From contig WQUQ01000193.1 in assembly GCA_009782025.1 (NCBI GenBank), positions 1 through 11,510 on the forward strand: DNA of 11,510 nt, read 5' to 3'. The notes below the pieces were generated by a model. The model worked only from the letters and a program-made list of their open reading frames with translations, did not search any database and was not told the DNA's origin. Within the stretch, counting starts at the first letter, position 1; every line of letters begins with the position of its first letter. The DNA is from Desulfobulbus sp. (lineage in GTDB: Bacteria > Pseudomonadota > Gammaproteobacteria > Burkholderiales > Rhodocyclaceae). Position numbers and translations under genes: made by a program. Shown one piece after another: positions 1 through 7,213 of the stretch.

Positions 1-1096
1 TGTCGACCGTCCGTTGCGGATGGTGCAATTTGTCGAGACCGAACAGGCCGATGCGGAAGCTGCGAAAATCGGCGGGTTCGTCGCATTGCAGCGGCACGCC
101 GGCCGCTGACTGGATGCCCTGGGCGAGAAATTTCTTGCCATTCTGGATATCCGGGTCGGTGGTGTAGCTGACGACCACGCCGGGAGCCTGGAAACCGGTC
201 GCCGCAACGCTCGGGAAGCCGCGCGCGACCAGCAGTTCACGCACGCGCCGGCCGAGTTCCCATTGCTCCTCGGCGACGCGGGCGAAGCCGTAGGCTTCGG
301 TTTCCAGCATCACGTCGCGCACCACGCTCAGGGCATCGGTCGGCAGCGTCGCGTGGTAGGCGTGGCCGCCGCTTTCGTAAGCCTCCATGATTTGCAGGCA
401 TTTCTTCAGATCGCAGGCGAAGCTGCTGCTTGTCGTTTCGTCGATGCGCGTCCGGGCGCGTTCGCCAAGGGCGATCAGGGCGGCGCAGGGCGGGCCGCTC
501 CAGCCTTTTTGCGGGGCGCTGATGAGGATGTCGACATGGCTCTCGGCCATGTCCACCCAGACCGTGCCGGAGGCGACGCAATCGAGTACGAACAGGCCGC
601 CGACGGCTGCCGTCGCAGCGCCGACAGCGGCCACGTAATCGGGCGGCAGAATCATGCCCGAGGCGGTTTCGACATGCGGCGCGAAAACGACATCGGGCCG
701 CTGCTCGCGGATGGCGCTCAACACGTCGGCCAGTGGCGGCGGGGCGAATGGCGACTGGGGGCCGTCGCCCGTCGGCCTGGCCTTGAGCACGATGCTCTCG
801 GCGGGGATTTGGCCGGCCGCGAAAATCTGCGTCCAGCGGTAGCTGAACCAGCCGTTGCGGATGACCAGCGTCTTCTTGCCGCCGGCGAACTGACGGGCGA
901 CCGCTTCCATGCCGTAGGTGCCGCCGCCGGGCACGACGACGGCGGCGCGGGCGTGATAGACCGTCTTGAGCAGGCGGGAAATGTCGCGCATGACGCCCTG
1001 AAAGCGCTGCGACATGTGATTCAGCGAGCGGTCGGTGTACACCACCGAATATTCGAGCAGGCCGAGGGGGTCGGGTTGGGGCAGCAGGGCGGGCAT
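1..1096 (-). CDS. Class V PLP-dependent aminotransferase, alanine-glyoxylate type (3' end cut off)
   Basis: The 365 codons read from the ATG at 1096 run off the left edge without a stop. The protein looks like the alanine--glyoxylate / serine--pyruvate aminotransferase branch of fold-type I PLP enzymes, which move an amino group from a small amino acid to a 2-oxo acid in the cytoplasm. Visible signatures are a Gly-rich cofactor-phosphate region (VVVPGGGTYGMEA, about residues 53-65), the Asp that would contact the pyridine nitrogen (VLDCVASG, D172), and the probable Schiff-base Lys in SAPQKGW (K197). A C-terminal domain with FRIGLFGLDKLH is present near residue 355. The start is supported by GGAGAG at 1104-1109, 7 bp upstream of the ATG. 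Family members are near 375-385 residues, so little should be missing. The gene is divergent from the DUF3567-like gene. The exact amino donor cannot be told from sequence. Confidence 0.88.
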   Translation of the reverse strand, partial: MPALLPQPDPLGLLEYSVVYTDRSLNHMSQRFQGVMRDISRLLKTVYHARAAVVVPGGGTYGMEAVARQFAGGKKTLVIRNGWFSYRWTQIFAAGQIPAESIVLKARPTGDGPQSPFAPPPLADVLSAIREQRPDVVFAPHVETASGMILPPDYVAAVGAATAAVGGLFVLDCVASGTVWVDMAESHVDILISAPQKGWSGPPCAALIALGERARTRIDETTSSSFACDLKKCLQIMEAYESGGHAYHATLPTDALSVVRDVMLETEAYGFARVAEEQWELGRRVRELLVARGFPSVAATGFQAPGVVVSYTTDPDIQNGKKFLAQGIQSAAGVPLQCDEPADFRSFRIGLFGLDKLHHPQRTVD

Positions 1097-1352
1097 TCGT
1101 TTTCTCTCCATCGGGTTGTCGTTGGCCGCGTGGCCGAGGCCGCAGCATAAACCGGGGTGACAGTCGATGCCAGTTCCCCGTTGCGGCTGGGTCGACGACT
1201 TGGGGGCGTGACGGCTGGCACCGCAGCTTGTCGCCATGGCATAAATGTCGAAAGTGTGAAATTCTGCACCAACCATCCGACGGAGCGCTTCAAGAAAAAC
1301 AGGATCCAGCCGATAAATAGCACGAAGGCAACGTGATTTTCGGAGGTCCGCC

Positions 1353-1586
1353 ATGAACGTCATCTACAGCAGCGAGCATTTCTGGATCCTGGCTTACCCG
1401 GCCCAGCAGGGGTTCGAGTTGTTCGACAAGGACGGGATGCGGACCTTGTTCCTGCAAGGCCCGTCGGCTCGCCACTTCTATCTCGCGATGGAAGAAATCC
1501 CCGAAACCGAGCGCGATTACGCAACCATCGACGCCTTCCTGGATAACTATTGCCAGGGCAGCGCCCGGCCCATCGTGATTCACTAA
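1353..1586 (+). CDS. Small DUF3567-like protein of unknown function
   Basis: A 77-residue protein starting MNVIYSSEHFWILAYP and ending RPIVIH. The N-terminal MNVIYxS...YPAQQGFEL pattern and the C-terminal hydrophobic-plus-His ending fit my memory of DUF3567, a short cytoplasmic family found mainly in betaproteobacteria. No function is established. It has no signal peptide, membrane segment or cysteine motif, and is acidic in its second half. The start is firm, with GGAGG at 1342-1346 about 6 bp before the ATG. It stands alone: 256 bp separate it from the divergent aminotransferase start and 154 bp from the next gene on the same strand. Family assignment is by recalled pattern only. Confidence 0.8.
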   Translation: MNVIYSSEHFWILAYPAQQGFELFDKDGMRTLFLQGPSARHFYLAMEEIPETERDYATIDAFLDNYCQGSARPIVIH

Positions 1587-1740
1587 ATGCCGCGTCACGG
1601 AACGACTGTTCCTGGCGCCAGCCAAGGCCGAGTTGATTTTTCGCTGAAGTAGGGTAGGGTTGCGGCGTTTGAGAATGGTTGAAAAAGAACTCAAAGCGGC
1701 CCATTTCTGGCTGCTATCGGGGTGACAAAGGGAAATTCGG
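1587..1740 (+). other. Intergenic stretch before the protease-rmuC operon
   Basis: These 154 bp hold no gene. A weak sigma70-like pair is visible: TTGATT at 1633-1638 and TAGGGT at 1655-1660 with 16 bp between. It is a poor match in the -10 box, so I do not call it a promoter. AAAGGGA at 1727-1733, 7 bp before the ATG at 1741, is a plausible ribosome binding site. No convincing stem plus T-run terminator follows the upstream small gene. Confidence 0.35.
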
Positions 1741-2121
1741 ATGGGACTGACTTATGCCAATCTCGAATTGGAAAACGCTTGGGGCAAGCGGCGCATTCCA
1801 GCGCGGGCGCTGGTGGATTCCGGGGCGGTTTTCATGATCGTGCCCGAGCATACCGCTTTGCAGCTTGGCTATGATTTGGACGAAACAAGCCAGCGCGAGG
1901 TGATTCTGGCGGATGGCTCGCGCCGCATTGTGCCAATGGTGGGGCCGCTGCGCGTGCACTTCGGCGACCGCTATTGTGACCTGTCCGCGCTGGTATTTGG
2001 CGACGAACCCTTGATGGGCGCTGGGCCAATGGAAATGATGGATTTGGTGCTGCATCCCACCACGCAAACCGTGACAGTCAACCCGGCAAGCCCTTACCTG
2101 CCTGTGGCGGCGGCGAAATAA
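1741..2121 (+). CDS. Retropepsin-like clan AA aspartic protease
   Basis: A 126-residue, single-domain protein with the hallmark of clan AA (retropepsin-like) proteases: the catalytic motif ALVDSGAVF with the active-site Asp at D26, followed by a flap-like segment (ILADGS, 56-61). A hydrophobic stretch follows, and then a second conserved turn (LMGAGPMEMMDLVLHP, 91-106) where the family usually has a hydrophobic-Gly motif. Such enzymes act as homodimers, each chain giving one Asp. The bacterial standalone members have largely unknown substrates. There is no signal peptide or membrane anchor, so it should be cytoplasmic. AAAGGGA at 1727-1733 supports the start. Its stop lies only 6 bp before rmuC, so the two are probably co-transcribed. 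Usual DTG is DSG here, which is common in the family and still catalytic-looking. Confidence 0.82.
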   Translation: MGLTYANLELENAWGKRRIPARALVDSGAVFMIVPEHTALQLGYDLDETSQREVILADGSRRIVPMVGPLRVHFGDRYCDLSALVFGDEPLMGAGPMEMMDLVLHPTTQTVTVNPASPYLPVAAAK

Positions 2122-2127
2122 ATTGAC

Positions 2128-3468
2128 ATGATGAGTGAAACAATGGCGCTGGCCCTGCTGGCTGGCATGGGCGTGGTCATCCTGCTGCAAGCCGTGTCGC
2201 TGTGGCGTGGCCGTGATGTCGACGCCACCAAGGCGCGGCTGGACGAATTGCGAGCGGCGCTGGAGCAAGGTCTGGCGCGGCTGGAGCGCGAATTGCGCGA
2301 AGAACTCGCGCGCGGGCGGCGGGAGGATGCGGAAGGCGCGTTTCGCGACCGCGAGGAACGCGCCCAGTCGGCGACGCTGCTCGGTCAGGCGGTGACGACC
2401 CAGGTCGGACAGTTCGGCGCCTTGCAGGCCGAGCGGCTGGAGGCTTTTGCGCGCGAGTTGAGCCGTTTTTCGCTGGGCCTCGACGAGCGCTTCGAGCGCC
2501 TCAAGCAGAGCGTCGAGGGGCGACTGGCGTCGATTCAGGCGGATAACGCCAACAAGCTGGAGGAAATGCGCCGGACGGTCGATGAAAAACTGCACGCGAC
2601 GCTGGAGCAGCGTCTGGGCGAATCCTTCAAGCTGGTCAGCGACCGTTTGGAACAGGTGCATCGCGGCTTGGGCGAGATGCAGTCGCTGGCCGCCGGCGTC
2701 GGCGATTTGAAGCGCGTGCTGACCAATGTCAAGACGCGCGGCACCTGGGGCGAGGTGCAGTTGTTGGCCCTGCTCGAACAGTTGCTGACCGCCGAGCAGT
2801 TCGCCGCCAACGTCAATACCCGGCCCGGCGGCAACGAGCGGGTCGATTTTGCCATCCGCCTGCCGGGCAAGGACGATGGCGCGGTCGTCTGGCTGCCGAT
2901 CGACGCCAAATTCCCGATCGAGGATTACCAGCGCCTGCTCGAAGCCCAGGAGCGCGGCGATCCGGCGGCGGTGGAGGAGGCGGCTCGGGCCATCGAAACG
3001 CGCCTGAAAAACGAGGCGCGCAGTATCCGCGACAAATATGTCGCGCCGCCGCACACCACCGATTTCGCGCTGCTCTACCTGCCGGTCGAGGGCTTGTACG
3101 CCGAGGCGTTGCGTCGGCCGGGGCTGGCTGAAACCTTGCAGCGCGATTTCCGCGTCAGCCTGGCCGGGCCGACGACGCTGGCGGCCCTGCTCAACAGCTT
3201 GCAAATGGGTTTTCGCACGCTCGCCATCGAGCAGCGTTCGGCCGAGGTGTGGGCAGTGCTCGGCGCGGTCAAGGCCGAGTTCGGCAAATTCGGCGAGGCG
3301 CTTGCCCACACGCGCAAGAAGCTCGACGAGGCGAGCAATTCCATCGGCAAGGCGGAAACGCGCACGCGCCAGTTGTCGCGCAAGCTGAAGGAAGTCGAGG
3401 CGCTGCCCGCTGGCGTGGCCGAGCAGTTGATCGGCGTCGCCGATCTGGATGACAGCGATGATGAATGA
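2128..3468 (+). CDS. rmuC: DNA recombination protein RmuC
   Basis: A 446-residue RmuC homologue, of usual length. An N-terminal hydrophobic segment (about 6-25) is probably a membrane anchor. A long charged coiled coil follows (about 30-190), rich in Glu, Arg and Leu heptads, and then the RmuC nuclease-like core. The core shows TRGTWGEVQL (203-212), the conserved IDAKFPIEDYQRL (258-270), TRLKNEARSIRDKY (291-304) and SLAGPTTLAALLNSLQMGF (344-362). RmuC limits inversions at short inverted repeats in E. coli and belongs to a restriction-endonuclease-like fold, where the DAKFP segment is part of the active-site region. The start at 2128 is not backed by a clear ribosome binding site. ATG codons at 2131 and 2143 are alternatives, and translation may be coupled to the protease gene ending 6 bp upstream. 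Its 3' end overlaps the next gene. Confidence 0.95.
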   Translation: MMSETMALALLAGMGVVILLQAVSLWRGRDVDATKARLDELRAALEQGLARLERELREELARGRREDAEGAFRDREERAQSATLLGQAVTTQVGQFGALQAERLEAFARELSRFSLGLDERFERLKQSVEGRLASIQADNANKLEEMRRTVDEKLHATLEQRLGESFKLVSDRLEQVHRGLGEMQSLAAGVGDLKRVLTNVKTRGTWGEVQLLALLEQLLTAEQFAANVNTRPGGNERVDFAIRLPGKDDGAVVWLPIDAKFPIEDYQRLLEAQERGDPAAVEEAARAIETRLKNEARSIRDKYVAPPHTTDFALLYLPVEGLYAEALRRPGLAETLQRDFRVSLAGPTTLAALLNSLQMGFRTLAIEQRSAEVWAVLGAVKAEFGKFGEALAHTRKKLDEASNSIGKAETRTRQLSRKLKEVEALPAGVAEQLIGVADLDDSDDE

Positions 3469-3880
3469 TCTCGAAACGGCTTACCGGGCAACCACCTACC
3501 GGGTGTTTCTGCCCGGCGGCGCGGTCGATCTGCGCCTCGACCAAGCCAACGGGCGCCTCTCCGCCTGGCTGGCGGCGGCGGGCTGTCGCTGCTTCGCCCT
3601 CGTCACCGCCTGCAATCCCGGCGCGCAGCCGTCAAGCGCCGCCGCCAATGCCGAGCGGCAGGCGCGGCTGGAGTGCGAATTGCTCGCAGGCAACTACGAA
3701 CCCTTCGCCGCCGAGCATGTCGCCGATGACGGCGCCTGGCCGGTCGAGGAGAGTTGTTTCGTGCCCGATCTGGCCGCCGGAGATGCCTGCGCACTGGCCG
3801 CCGATTTCGGCCAGAACGCGGTCGTTTGCGGCGGGGAGGATGGGACGCCGCGCCTGGTTTGGCTCAACCCGGGCGGCTGA
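3461..3880 (+). CDS. DUF3293 family protein
   Basis: About 139 residues, starting MNDLETAYRATTYRVFLPGG. The pattern matches DUF3293 as I remember it: an N-terminal AYxxTxYRV, a central FALVTACNPGAQPSS segment, then NAERQARLECEL, and a C-terminal FGQNAVVCGGEDGTPRLVW. The family is small, cytoplasmic and uncharacterised. Three in-frame ATG codons (3449, 3458, 3461) lie inside the end of rmuC, whose stop is at 3466-3468. I chose 3461, which gives the shortest overlap, but 3458 is equally possible. None has a strong ribosome binding site, which fits translational coupling to rmuC. It ends 11 bp from the convergent end of the HigA-like gene, with no clear terminator between. It is most likely the last gene of the protease-rmuC operon. 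Confidence 0.82.
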   Translation: MNDLETAYRATTYRVFLPGGAVDLRLDQANGRLSAWLAAAGCRCFALVTACNPGAQPSSAAANAERQARLECELLAGNYEPFAAEHVADDGAWPVEESCFVPDLAAGDACALAADFGQNAVVCGGEDGTPRLVWLNPGG

Positions 3881-3891
3881 TTTCGAGTAAT

Positions 3892-4176
3892 TCAGGCCGC
3901 TTCGAGCACACGCATTTCGACGTGAAGTCCGGCAGCCGCCGCCATGTTCACCAGCGCATCAAGGCCGAACAGGTTGATCTTGCCGCGCATCAGATCAGAG
4001 ATACGCGGCTGGGTCACGCCAAAGAGCCTGGCGGCTTGTGCCTGACTCATTTCGCTACGGACAAGATGATTCTTCAGCGCCGTCATCAAGGCGGAACGCA
4101 GTTTCATGTTCTCCGCTTCTTCCGGGGTGTCTTCGATGGCATCCCAGACGCTGACAAATCGTTGGCTAGTGTTCAT
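3892..4176 (-). CDS. XRE-family antitoxin, HigA-like (COG5606 type)
   Basis: A 94-residue DNA-binding protein that would neutralise the toxin encoded just upstream and repress their shared promoter. The helix-turn-helix is clear at about residues 40-75: SEMSQAQAARLFGVTQPRIS gives the first two helices and the recognition helix, followed by DLMRGKINLFGLDALVNMA. The N-terminal part (VWDAIEDTPEEAENMKLRSA) is the usual lead-in for this small XRE group, which pairs with Gp49-like HigB toxins. The start ATG (4174-4176) overlaps the toxin stop by 4 bp (ATGA), with AGGAG upstream inside the toxin gene. It is convergent with the DUF3293 gene. Order is toxin first, antitoxin second, as in HigBA and unlike most other type II systems. 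Confidence 0.9.
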   Translation of the reverse strand: MNTSQRFVSVWDAIEDTPEEAENMKLRSALMTALKNHLVRSEMSQAQAARLFGVTQPRISDLMRGKINLFGLDALVNMAAAAGLHVEMRVLEAA

Positions 4177-4511
4177 TGGCCTAGCTCCTGTAACAAGTCA
4201 CGGTAACGCTTCGAGGCCAAGTCCAGATCGGCCTTGCTGGTCTTCTCCGTCTTCTTCTGGAAGCAGTGCAGCACATAGACGGCATCAGCGAACTTGGCAA
4301 CGTAGAGCACCCGGAAAGCCCCGGCGGCATCCCGAATCCGAATCTCTTTCACGCCTTGACCCACGGCGCTCATGGGCTTCCAGTCATCCGGCTCCTGGCC
4401 GTTTTGCACCTGATCGATCTGATGGCCCGCCTCGCGTCTGACCGTGAGTGGAAAGGCGCGAAGGTCATCCAGAGAACTTCCGCGAAACTCGACAGATTTG
4501 GAATCGGTCAT
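4173..4511 (-). CDS. RelE/HigB-like toxin (phage Gp49-like family, COG4679)
   Basis: A 112-residue toxin of the RelE/ParE superfamily, predicted to be a ribosome-dependent mRNA endonuclease. The segment from DDLRAFPLTVRREAG (about 14-28) to VGQGVKEIRIRDAAGAFRVL (about 50-69) is typical. The end carries the family hallmark VLHCFQKKTEKTSKADLDLA, with conserved basic residues likely to contact RNA or the ribosome, followed by KRYRDL. I start it at the ATG at 4511: the open frame continues upstream to 4610, but those 33 residues are unlike the family and would include the promoter. The stop overlaps the antitoxin start by 4 bp. A sigma70-like promoter ends six bases before the ATG, so the mRNA may be leaderless. 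The pair lies between the protease-rmuC-DUF3293 operon and bamD and looks like an accessory insertion. Confidence 0.9.
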   Translation of the reverse strand: MTDSKSVEFRGSSLDDLRAFPLTVRREAGHQIDQVQNGQEPDDWKPMSAVGQGVKEIRIRDAAGAFRVLYVAKFADAVYVLHCFQKKTEKTSKADLDLASKRYRDLLQELGQ

Positions 4512-4513
4512 GC

Positions 4514-4542
4514 CCGAATAATACAATATTTTATATATTCGG
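4514..4542. promoter_or_regulatory. Inverted repeat, probable antitoxin operator
   Basis: CCGAATA (4514-4520) and TATTCGG (4536-4542) form a perfect 7-bp inverted repeat around a 15-bp AT-rich centre, which itself contains the palindrome AATATT (4525-4530). The arms cover the -10 box and the inner edge of the -35 box, as expected for autorepression by the XRE antitoxin or its complex with the toxin. The operator role is inferred from position. Confidence 0.55.
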
Positions 4543-4546
4543 ACAA
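4518..4546 (-). promoter_or_regulatory. Predicted sigma70 promoter of the first TA operon
   Basis: On the minus strand, TTGTCC (4546-4541) and TATTAT (4523-4518) are 17 bp apart, an optimal spacing with 4/6 and 5/6 matches to consensus. The block is strikingly AT-rich compared with its surroundings. The -10 box ends six bases before the toxin ATG at 4511, so transcription would begin at or within a base or two of the start codon. Confidence 0.7.
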
Positions 4547-4658
4547 GTGAATTCAGGCTTTGGCTGGCGGAAATGCCACTGGCGAAAACGGGAAGTGAGG
4601 GCGGATTCACTGCCTGGACGCAGCGACTCCCACCTCACGCATCAACATCTGCATCTGA

Positions 4659-5507
4659 TTACCACAGCTTCCACCACGCGCTCTTGCGTTCCAGGCCGAT
4701 CTCGAAAAAACGGCTGTCGGGGAAGTTCTGGCGCAGCACGCGCTCGGCGTCGTCGCGCAGGTCGGTCAGGCCCAGTTCGTCGTAGGCTTTGACCAGGATG
4801 AACATCGCTTCCTCGATGGCCGGCGCGCGCGGGTAGGTCTTGATCGCGTACTGGGCGCGGTTGGCCGCGGCGACGTAGGCGCCCCGGCGCATGTAGTAGT
4901 GGGCGACGTTGACATCCTGCTGGGCCAGGGCGTTGACCAGATAATCCATGCGCTTGATGGCGTCCGGCGCGTATTTGCTGTCCGGGAAGCGGGTGGTCAG
5001 TTCACGGAAGGCTTCAAAGGATTCGCGCGCCGCCTTGGGGTCGCGTTCGGAGAGATCCTGATTGCTGATGTAGCCGACCAGACCGAGATCCTCGTTGAAA
5101 TTGATGAGGCCCTTCAGGTAATACACATAATCGACGGCCGGATGATTCGGGTGCAGCTTGATGAAACGGTCGGCAGCGGCCAGCGCCGAGCCGGCTTCGC
5201 CGGACTTCCAGTACACGTAGCTGAGTTCGAGTTGCGCCTGTTGCGCGTAGCGGCCATAGGGAAAGCGGGCTTCGAGTTTTTCCAGATACTTGGCCGCGCC
5301 AACCCAGTTGCCATCCGTCTGCGCCTCCTTGGCCTCGGCATAGAGCCGGCCGGCCGACCAGCCGGCGGTTTCATCGGCCTTCTCGGACAGCGAACTGCAA
5401 CCGGCCAGAAAGACGGCGACGAAAAGGGCGGCGAGCAGGCGGAGGACGGCGGGGGAGCGGAACGCGGGGCCGAATGTGACACCATATGCGGCTAAACTTC
5501 GCATCAT
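4659..5507 (-). CDS. bamD: Outer membrane protein assembly factor BamD (lipoprotein)
   Basis: A 282-residue homologue of BamD/ComL, the essential lipoprotein of the BAM complex that folds beta-barrel proteins into the outer membrane, working with BamA on the periplasmic face. A signal peptide with hydrophobic core (about 21-35) ends in a lipobox FLAGC with the lipidated Cys at C37. TPR-type helices follow, with recognisable repeats such as LYAEAKEAQTDGNWVGAAKY, YGRYAQQAQLELSYVYWKSG and RFPDSKYAPDAIKRMDYL, and AHYYMRRGAYVAAANRAQY. Length is close to other betaproteobacterial BamD. The start at 5507 is supported by AGGA (complement of 5514-5517) six bases upstream. No other start codon occurs before the lipobox except the adjacent ATG at 5504. 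It is divergent from rluD, the same neighbour as in E. coli, but here the start codons overlap. Confidence 0.95.
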   Translation of the reverse strand: MMRSLAAYGVTFGPAFRSPAVLRLLAALFVAVFLAGCSSLSEKADETAGWSAGRLYAEAKEAQTDGNWVGAAKYLEKLEARFPYGRYAQQAQLELSYVYWKSGEAGSALAAADRFIKLHPNHPAVDYVYYLKGLINFNEDLGLVGYISNQDLSERDPKAARESFEAFRELTTRFPDSKYAPDAIKRMDYLVNALAQQDVNVAHYYMRRGAYVAAANRAQYAIKTYPRAPAIEEAMFILVKAYDELGLTDLRDDAERVLRQNFPDSRFFEIGLERKSAWWKLW

Positions 5508-6462
5508 GAAAGATCCTGTGGAAAACGCCGGCGATTATAGCCGAATTGAACCGCTGCATCTGAGCGTCCCGGAGGCCGAAGCGGGCCGCCGCCTCGATCA
5601 GGCGCTGGCGGCTTTGCTGCCCCGGCATTCGCGCAGCCGCCTGCAATCCTGGGTGCGCGACGGCCATGTCGCCATCGACGGCCAGGTCGAGCGCGAGCCG
5701 AAGCGCAAATTGCTCGGCGGCGAGCGCCTGAGCGTCACCGAGCCGGTCGACGCCCGCGCCGGCCAGGAGTTGCCGGAGGATATTCCGCTCAACCTCGTTT
5801 TCGAGGATGAAACGCTGCTGGTCATCAACAAGCCGGCCGGGCTGGTCGTCCATCCCGGCAGCGGCAACTGGCACGGCACCCTGATGAATGCGCTGCTGCA
5901 TCATGTGCCGGGCATCGAGGCGATTCCGCGGGCCGGCATCGTGCATCGTCTGGACAAGGACACCAGCGGCCTCCTGGTCGTCGCCAAGACGCTGGCGGCG
6001 CAGACCGATCTGGTGCGCCAGTTGCAGGAACGGACGGTGCGCCGCGTCTACCTGGCGGTGGCGACCGGCGCGCTGAAAAGCGGCGGCGGCGTCGATGCGC
6101 CGATTGGCCGGCACCCGGTGCAGCGCGTCAAGATGGCGGTGGTGCCGGAGAGTCGCGGCGGCAAGCCGGCGCTGACCTGGTTTCGCATTCTCGAATCCTT
6201 CCCTTACTGCACCTTCGTCGAATGCTCGCTGGAAACCGGGCGCACGCACCAGATTCGCGTCCATCTCGCATCGATCGGCCATCCGCTGGTCGGCGACCCG
6301 GTCTATGGCCGGCCCAATGCCAAGCTACCCGATTTCCCGCGCCAGGCTCTGCATGCCACCCGTCTGGGCCTGACGCATCCCCTCAGCGGTCTGAAAATGC
6401 AGTGGGAAGTGCCGCTGCCGCCGGACATGCGCGATTTATTGGAGACCTTGCGTCATGGTTGA
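5506..6462 (+). CDS. rluD: 23S rRNA pseudouridine synthase RluD
   Basis: A 318-residue RluA-family pseudouridine synthase. RluD isomerises uridines 1911, 1915 and 1917 (E. coli numbering) in helix 69 of 23S rRNA, needed for normal ribosome assembly. An N-terminal S4 RNA-binding domain spans about 28-80 (AGRRLDQALAALLPRHSRSR... VRDGHVAIDG). The catalytic domain shows LVINKPAGLVVHPG (105-118), and the active-site motif HRLDKDTSGLLVV with the catalytic Asp at D150. Further on are LETGRTHQIRVHLASIGHPL and GDPVYG, typical of RluD. Of the RluA paralogues, RluD fits best because of the S4 domain and the bamD/pgeF neighbours. The start ATG at 5506 lacks a clear ribosome binding site. GTG at 5518 would remove only four residues and is an alternative. 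The last 8 bases overlap pgeF. Confidence 0.93.
   Translation: MKDPVENAGDYSRIEPLHLSVPEAEAGRRLDQALAALLPRHSRSRLQSWVRDGHVAIDGQVEREPKRKLLGGERLSVTEPVDARAGQELPEDIPLNLVFEDETLLVINKPAGLVVHPGSGNWHGTLMNALLHHVPGIEAIPRAGIVHRLDKDTSGLLVVAKTLAAQTDLVRQLQERTVRRVYLAVATGALKSGGGVDAPIGRHPVQRVKMAVVPESRGGKPALTWFRILESFPYCTFVECSLETGRTHQIRVHLASIGHPLVGDPVYGRPNAKLPDFPRQALHATRLGLTHPLSGLKMQWEVPLPPDMRDLLETLRHG
5514..5539 (-). promoter_or_regulatory. bamD -10 box and ribosome binding site inside rluD
   Basis: On the minus strand a perfect TATAAT lies at 5539-5534, and AGGA (complement of 5514-5517) sits six bases before the bamD ATG at 5507. No good -35 box is visible at 16-18 bp spacing (the best window reads CAGATG), so the promoter call rests mainly on the -10 match. 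Both elements lie within the first codons of rluD. Confidence 0.5.
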
Positions 6463-7189
6463 GACATTGCATCCCGAATGGCCGGCGCCGCCCCAGGTGC
6501 GCGCCCTGCAAACCCTGCGCGGCGGCGGTTGCAGCCCGGCACCGTGGGATAGTTGCAATTTCGGCGATTACGTCGGCGACAAGCCGGAGCGCGTCGCCGC
6601 CAACCGCGCCCGCCTGCGCCCGTTGCTGCCGAGTGAACCGTGCTGGCTGCGCCAGGTGCACGGCATCACCGTGGTCGATGCCGCCACGGTGGATACGACG
6701 GCGGGCGCGCCGGAAGCCGACGCCGCCTTCGCCCGTCAGCCGGGAACCGTTTGCGCGGTGATGACGGCGGACTGCCTGCCGGCGTTGTTCTGCGACCGCG
6801 CCGGCAGCGTCGTTGCGGCGGCGCATGCCGGCTGGCGCGGTCTGGCCGACGGCGTGCTGGAAGCCACCGTCGCCGCCATGAACGCGCCGCCAAGCGAAGT
6901 GCTGGCCTGGTTCGGGCCGGCCATCGGCCCCCGCTGTTTCGAGGTCGGCGGCGAAGTCAGAAGCGCCTTCGTCGAACACGATCCGGCGGCGGCCAGCGCT
7001 TTCCAACCGGCTGGCGACGGCAAATGGCTGGCCGACATCTACACCCTGGCCCGCCAGCGCCTGATGGCCATCGGCGTCACCGCCATCTTCGGCGGCGGCC
7101 ATTGCACCATGAGCGAGCGCGAGCGCTTTTTCTCCTATCGGCGCGACGACGTGACCGGGCGCATGGCGACGCTGATCTGGCTGGCGTGA
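6455..7189 (+). CDS. pgeF: Peptidoglycan editing factor PgeF (YfiH/LACC1 family)
   Basis: A 244-residue member of the YfiH/LACC1 family (once annotated as polyphenol oxidase or laccase domain). In E. coli, PgeF keeps L-Ser out of the peptide stem in place of L-Ala. Human and bacterial homologues also act on purine nucleosides. All metal-site and active-site motifs are intact: RQVHG (H69), MTADCLP (C107) and AAHAGWRG (H124). WFGPAIGPRCFEVG (about 152-165) and GGGHCT (213-218) complete the family pattern. GGAG at 6441-6444 precedes the ATG by about 10 bp inside rluD, and the genes overlap by 8 bp, so they are one operon. E. coli has the same bamD, rluD, pgeF order followed by clpB. Here clpB is absent and a REP-like doublet and a convergent ABC operon follow instead. 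Confidence 0.92.
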   Translation: MVETLHPEWPAPPQVRALQTLRGGGCSPAPWDSCNFGDYVGDKPERVAANRARLRPLLPSEPCWLRQVHGITVVDAATVDTTAGAPEADAAFARQPGTVCAVMTADCLPALFCDRAGSVVAAAHAGWRGLADGVLEATVAAMNAPPSEVLAWFGPAIGPRCFEVGGEVRSAFVEHDPAAASAFQPAGDGKWLADIYTLARQRLMAIGVTAIFGGGHCTMSERERFFSYRRDDVTGRMATLIWLA

Positions 7190-7213
7190 TAACTCAGCGT
7201 TCATGCAATTTAT

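Noticed and set aside
263..1150. Overlapping open frames of about 300 codons on both strands over the aminotransferase
   Set aside because: Neither matches a family. The frame from ATG 1096 contains the PLP-binding Lys, the cofactor Asp and a good ribosome binding site.
1610..1625. Possible terminator around CTGGCGCCAG after the DUF3567-like gene
   Set aside because: The palindrome has almost no loop and no T-run follows.
1714..3309. A 531-codon open frame on the minus strand opposite rmuC
   Set aside because: Its protein is rich in Arg, Gln, His and Leu with no family signature, as expected for the antisense of a GC-rich coiled-coil gene. The plus-strand rmuC motifs are unmistakable.
4512..4610. 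A 33-residue N-terminal extension of the first toxin
   Set aside because: It would run through the AT-rich promoter and operator, and toxins of this family start close to the ATG at 4511.
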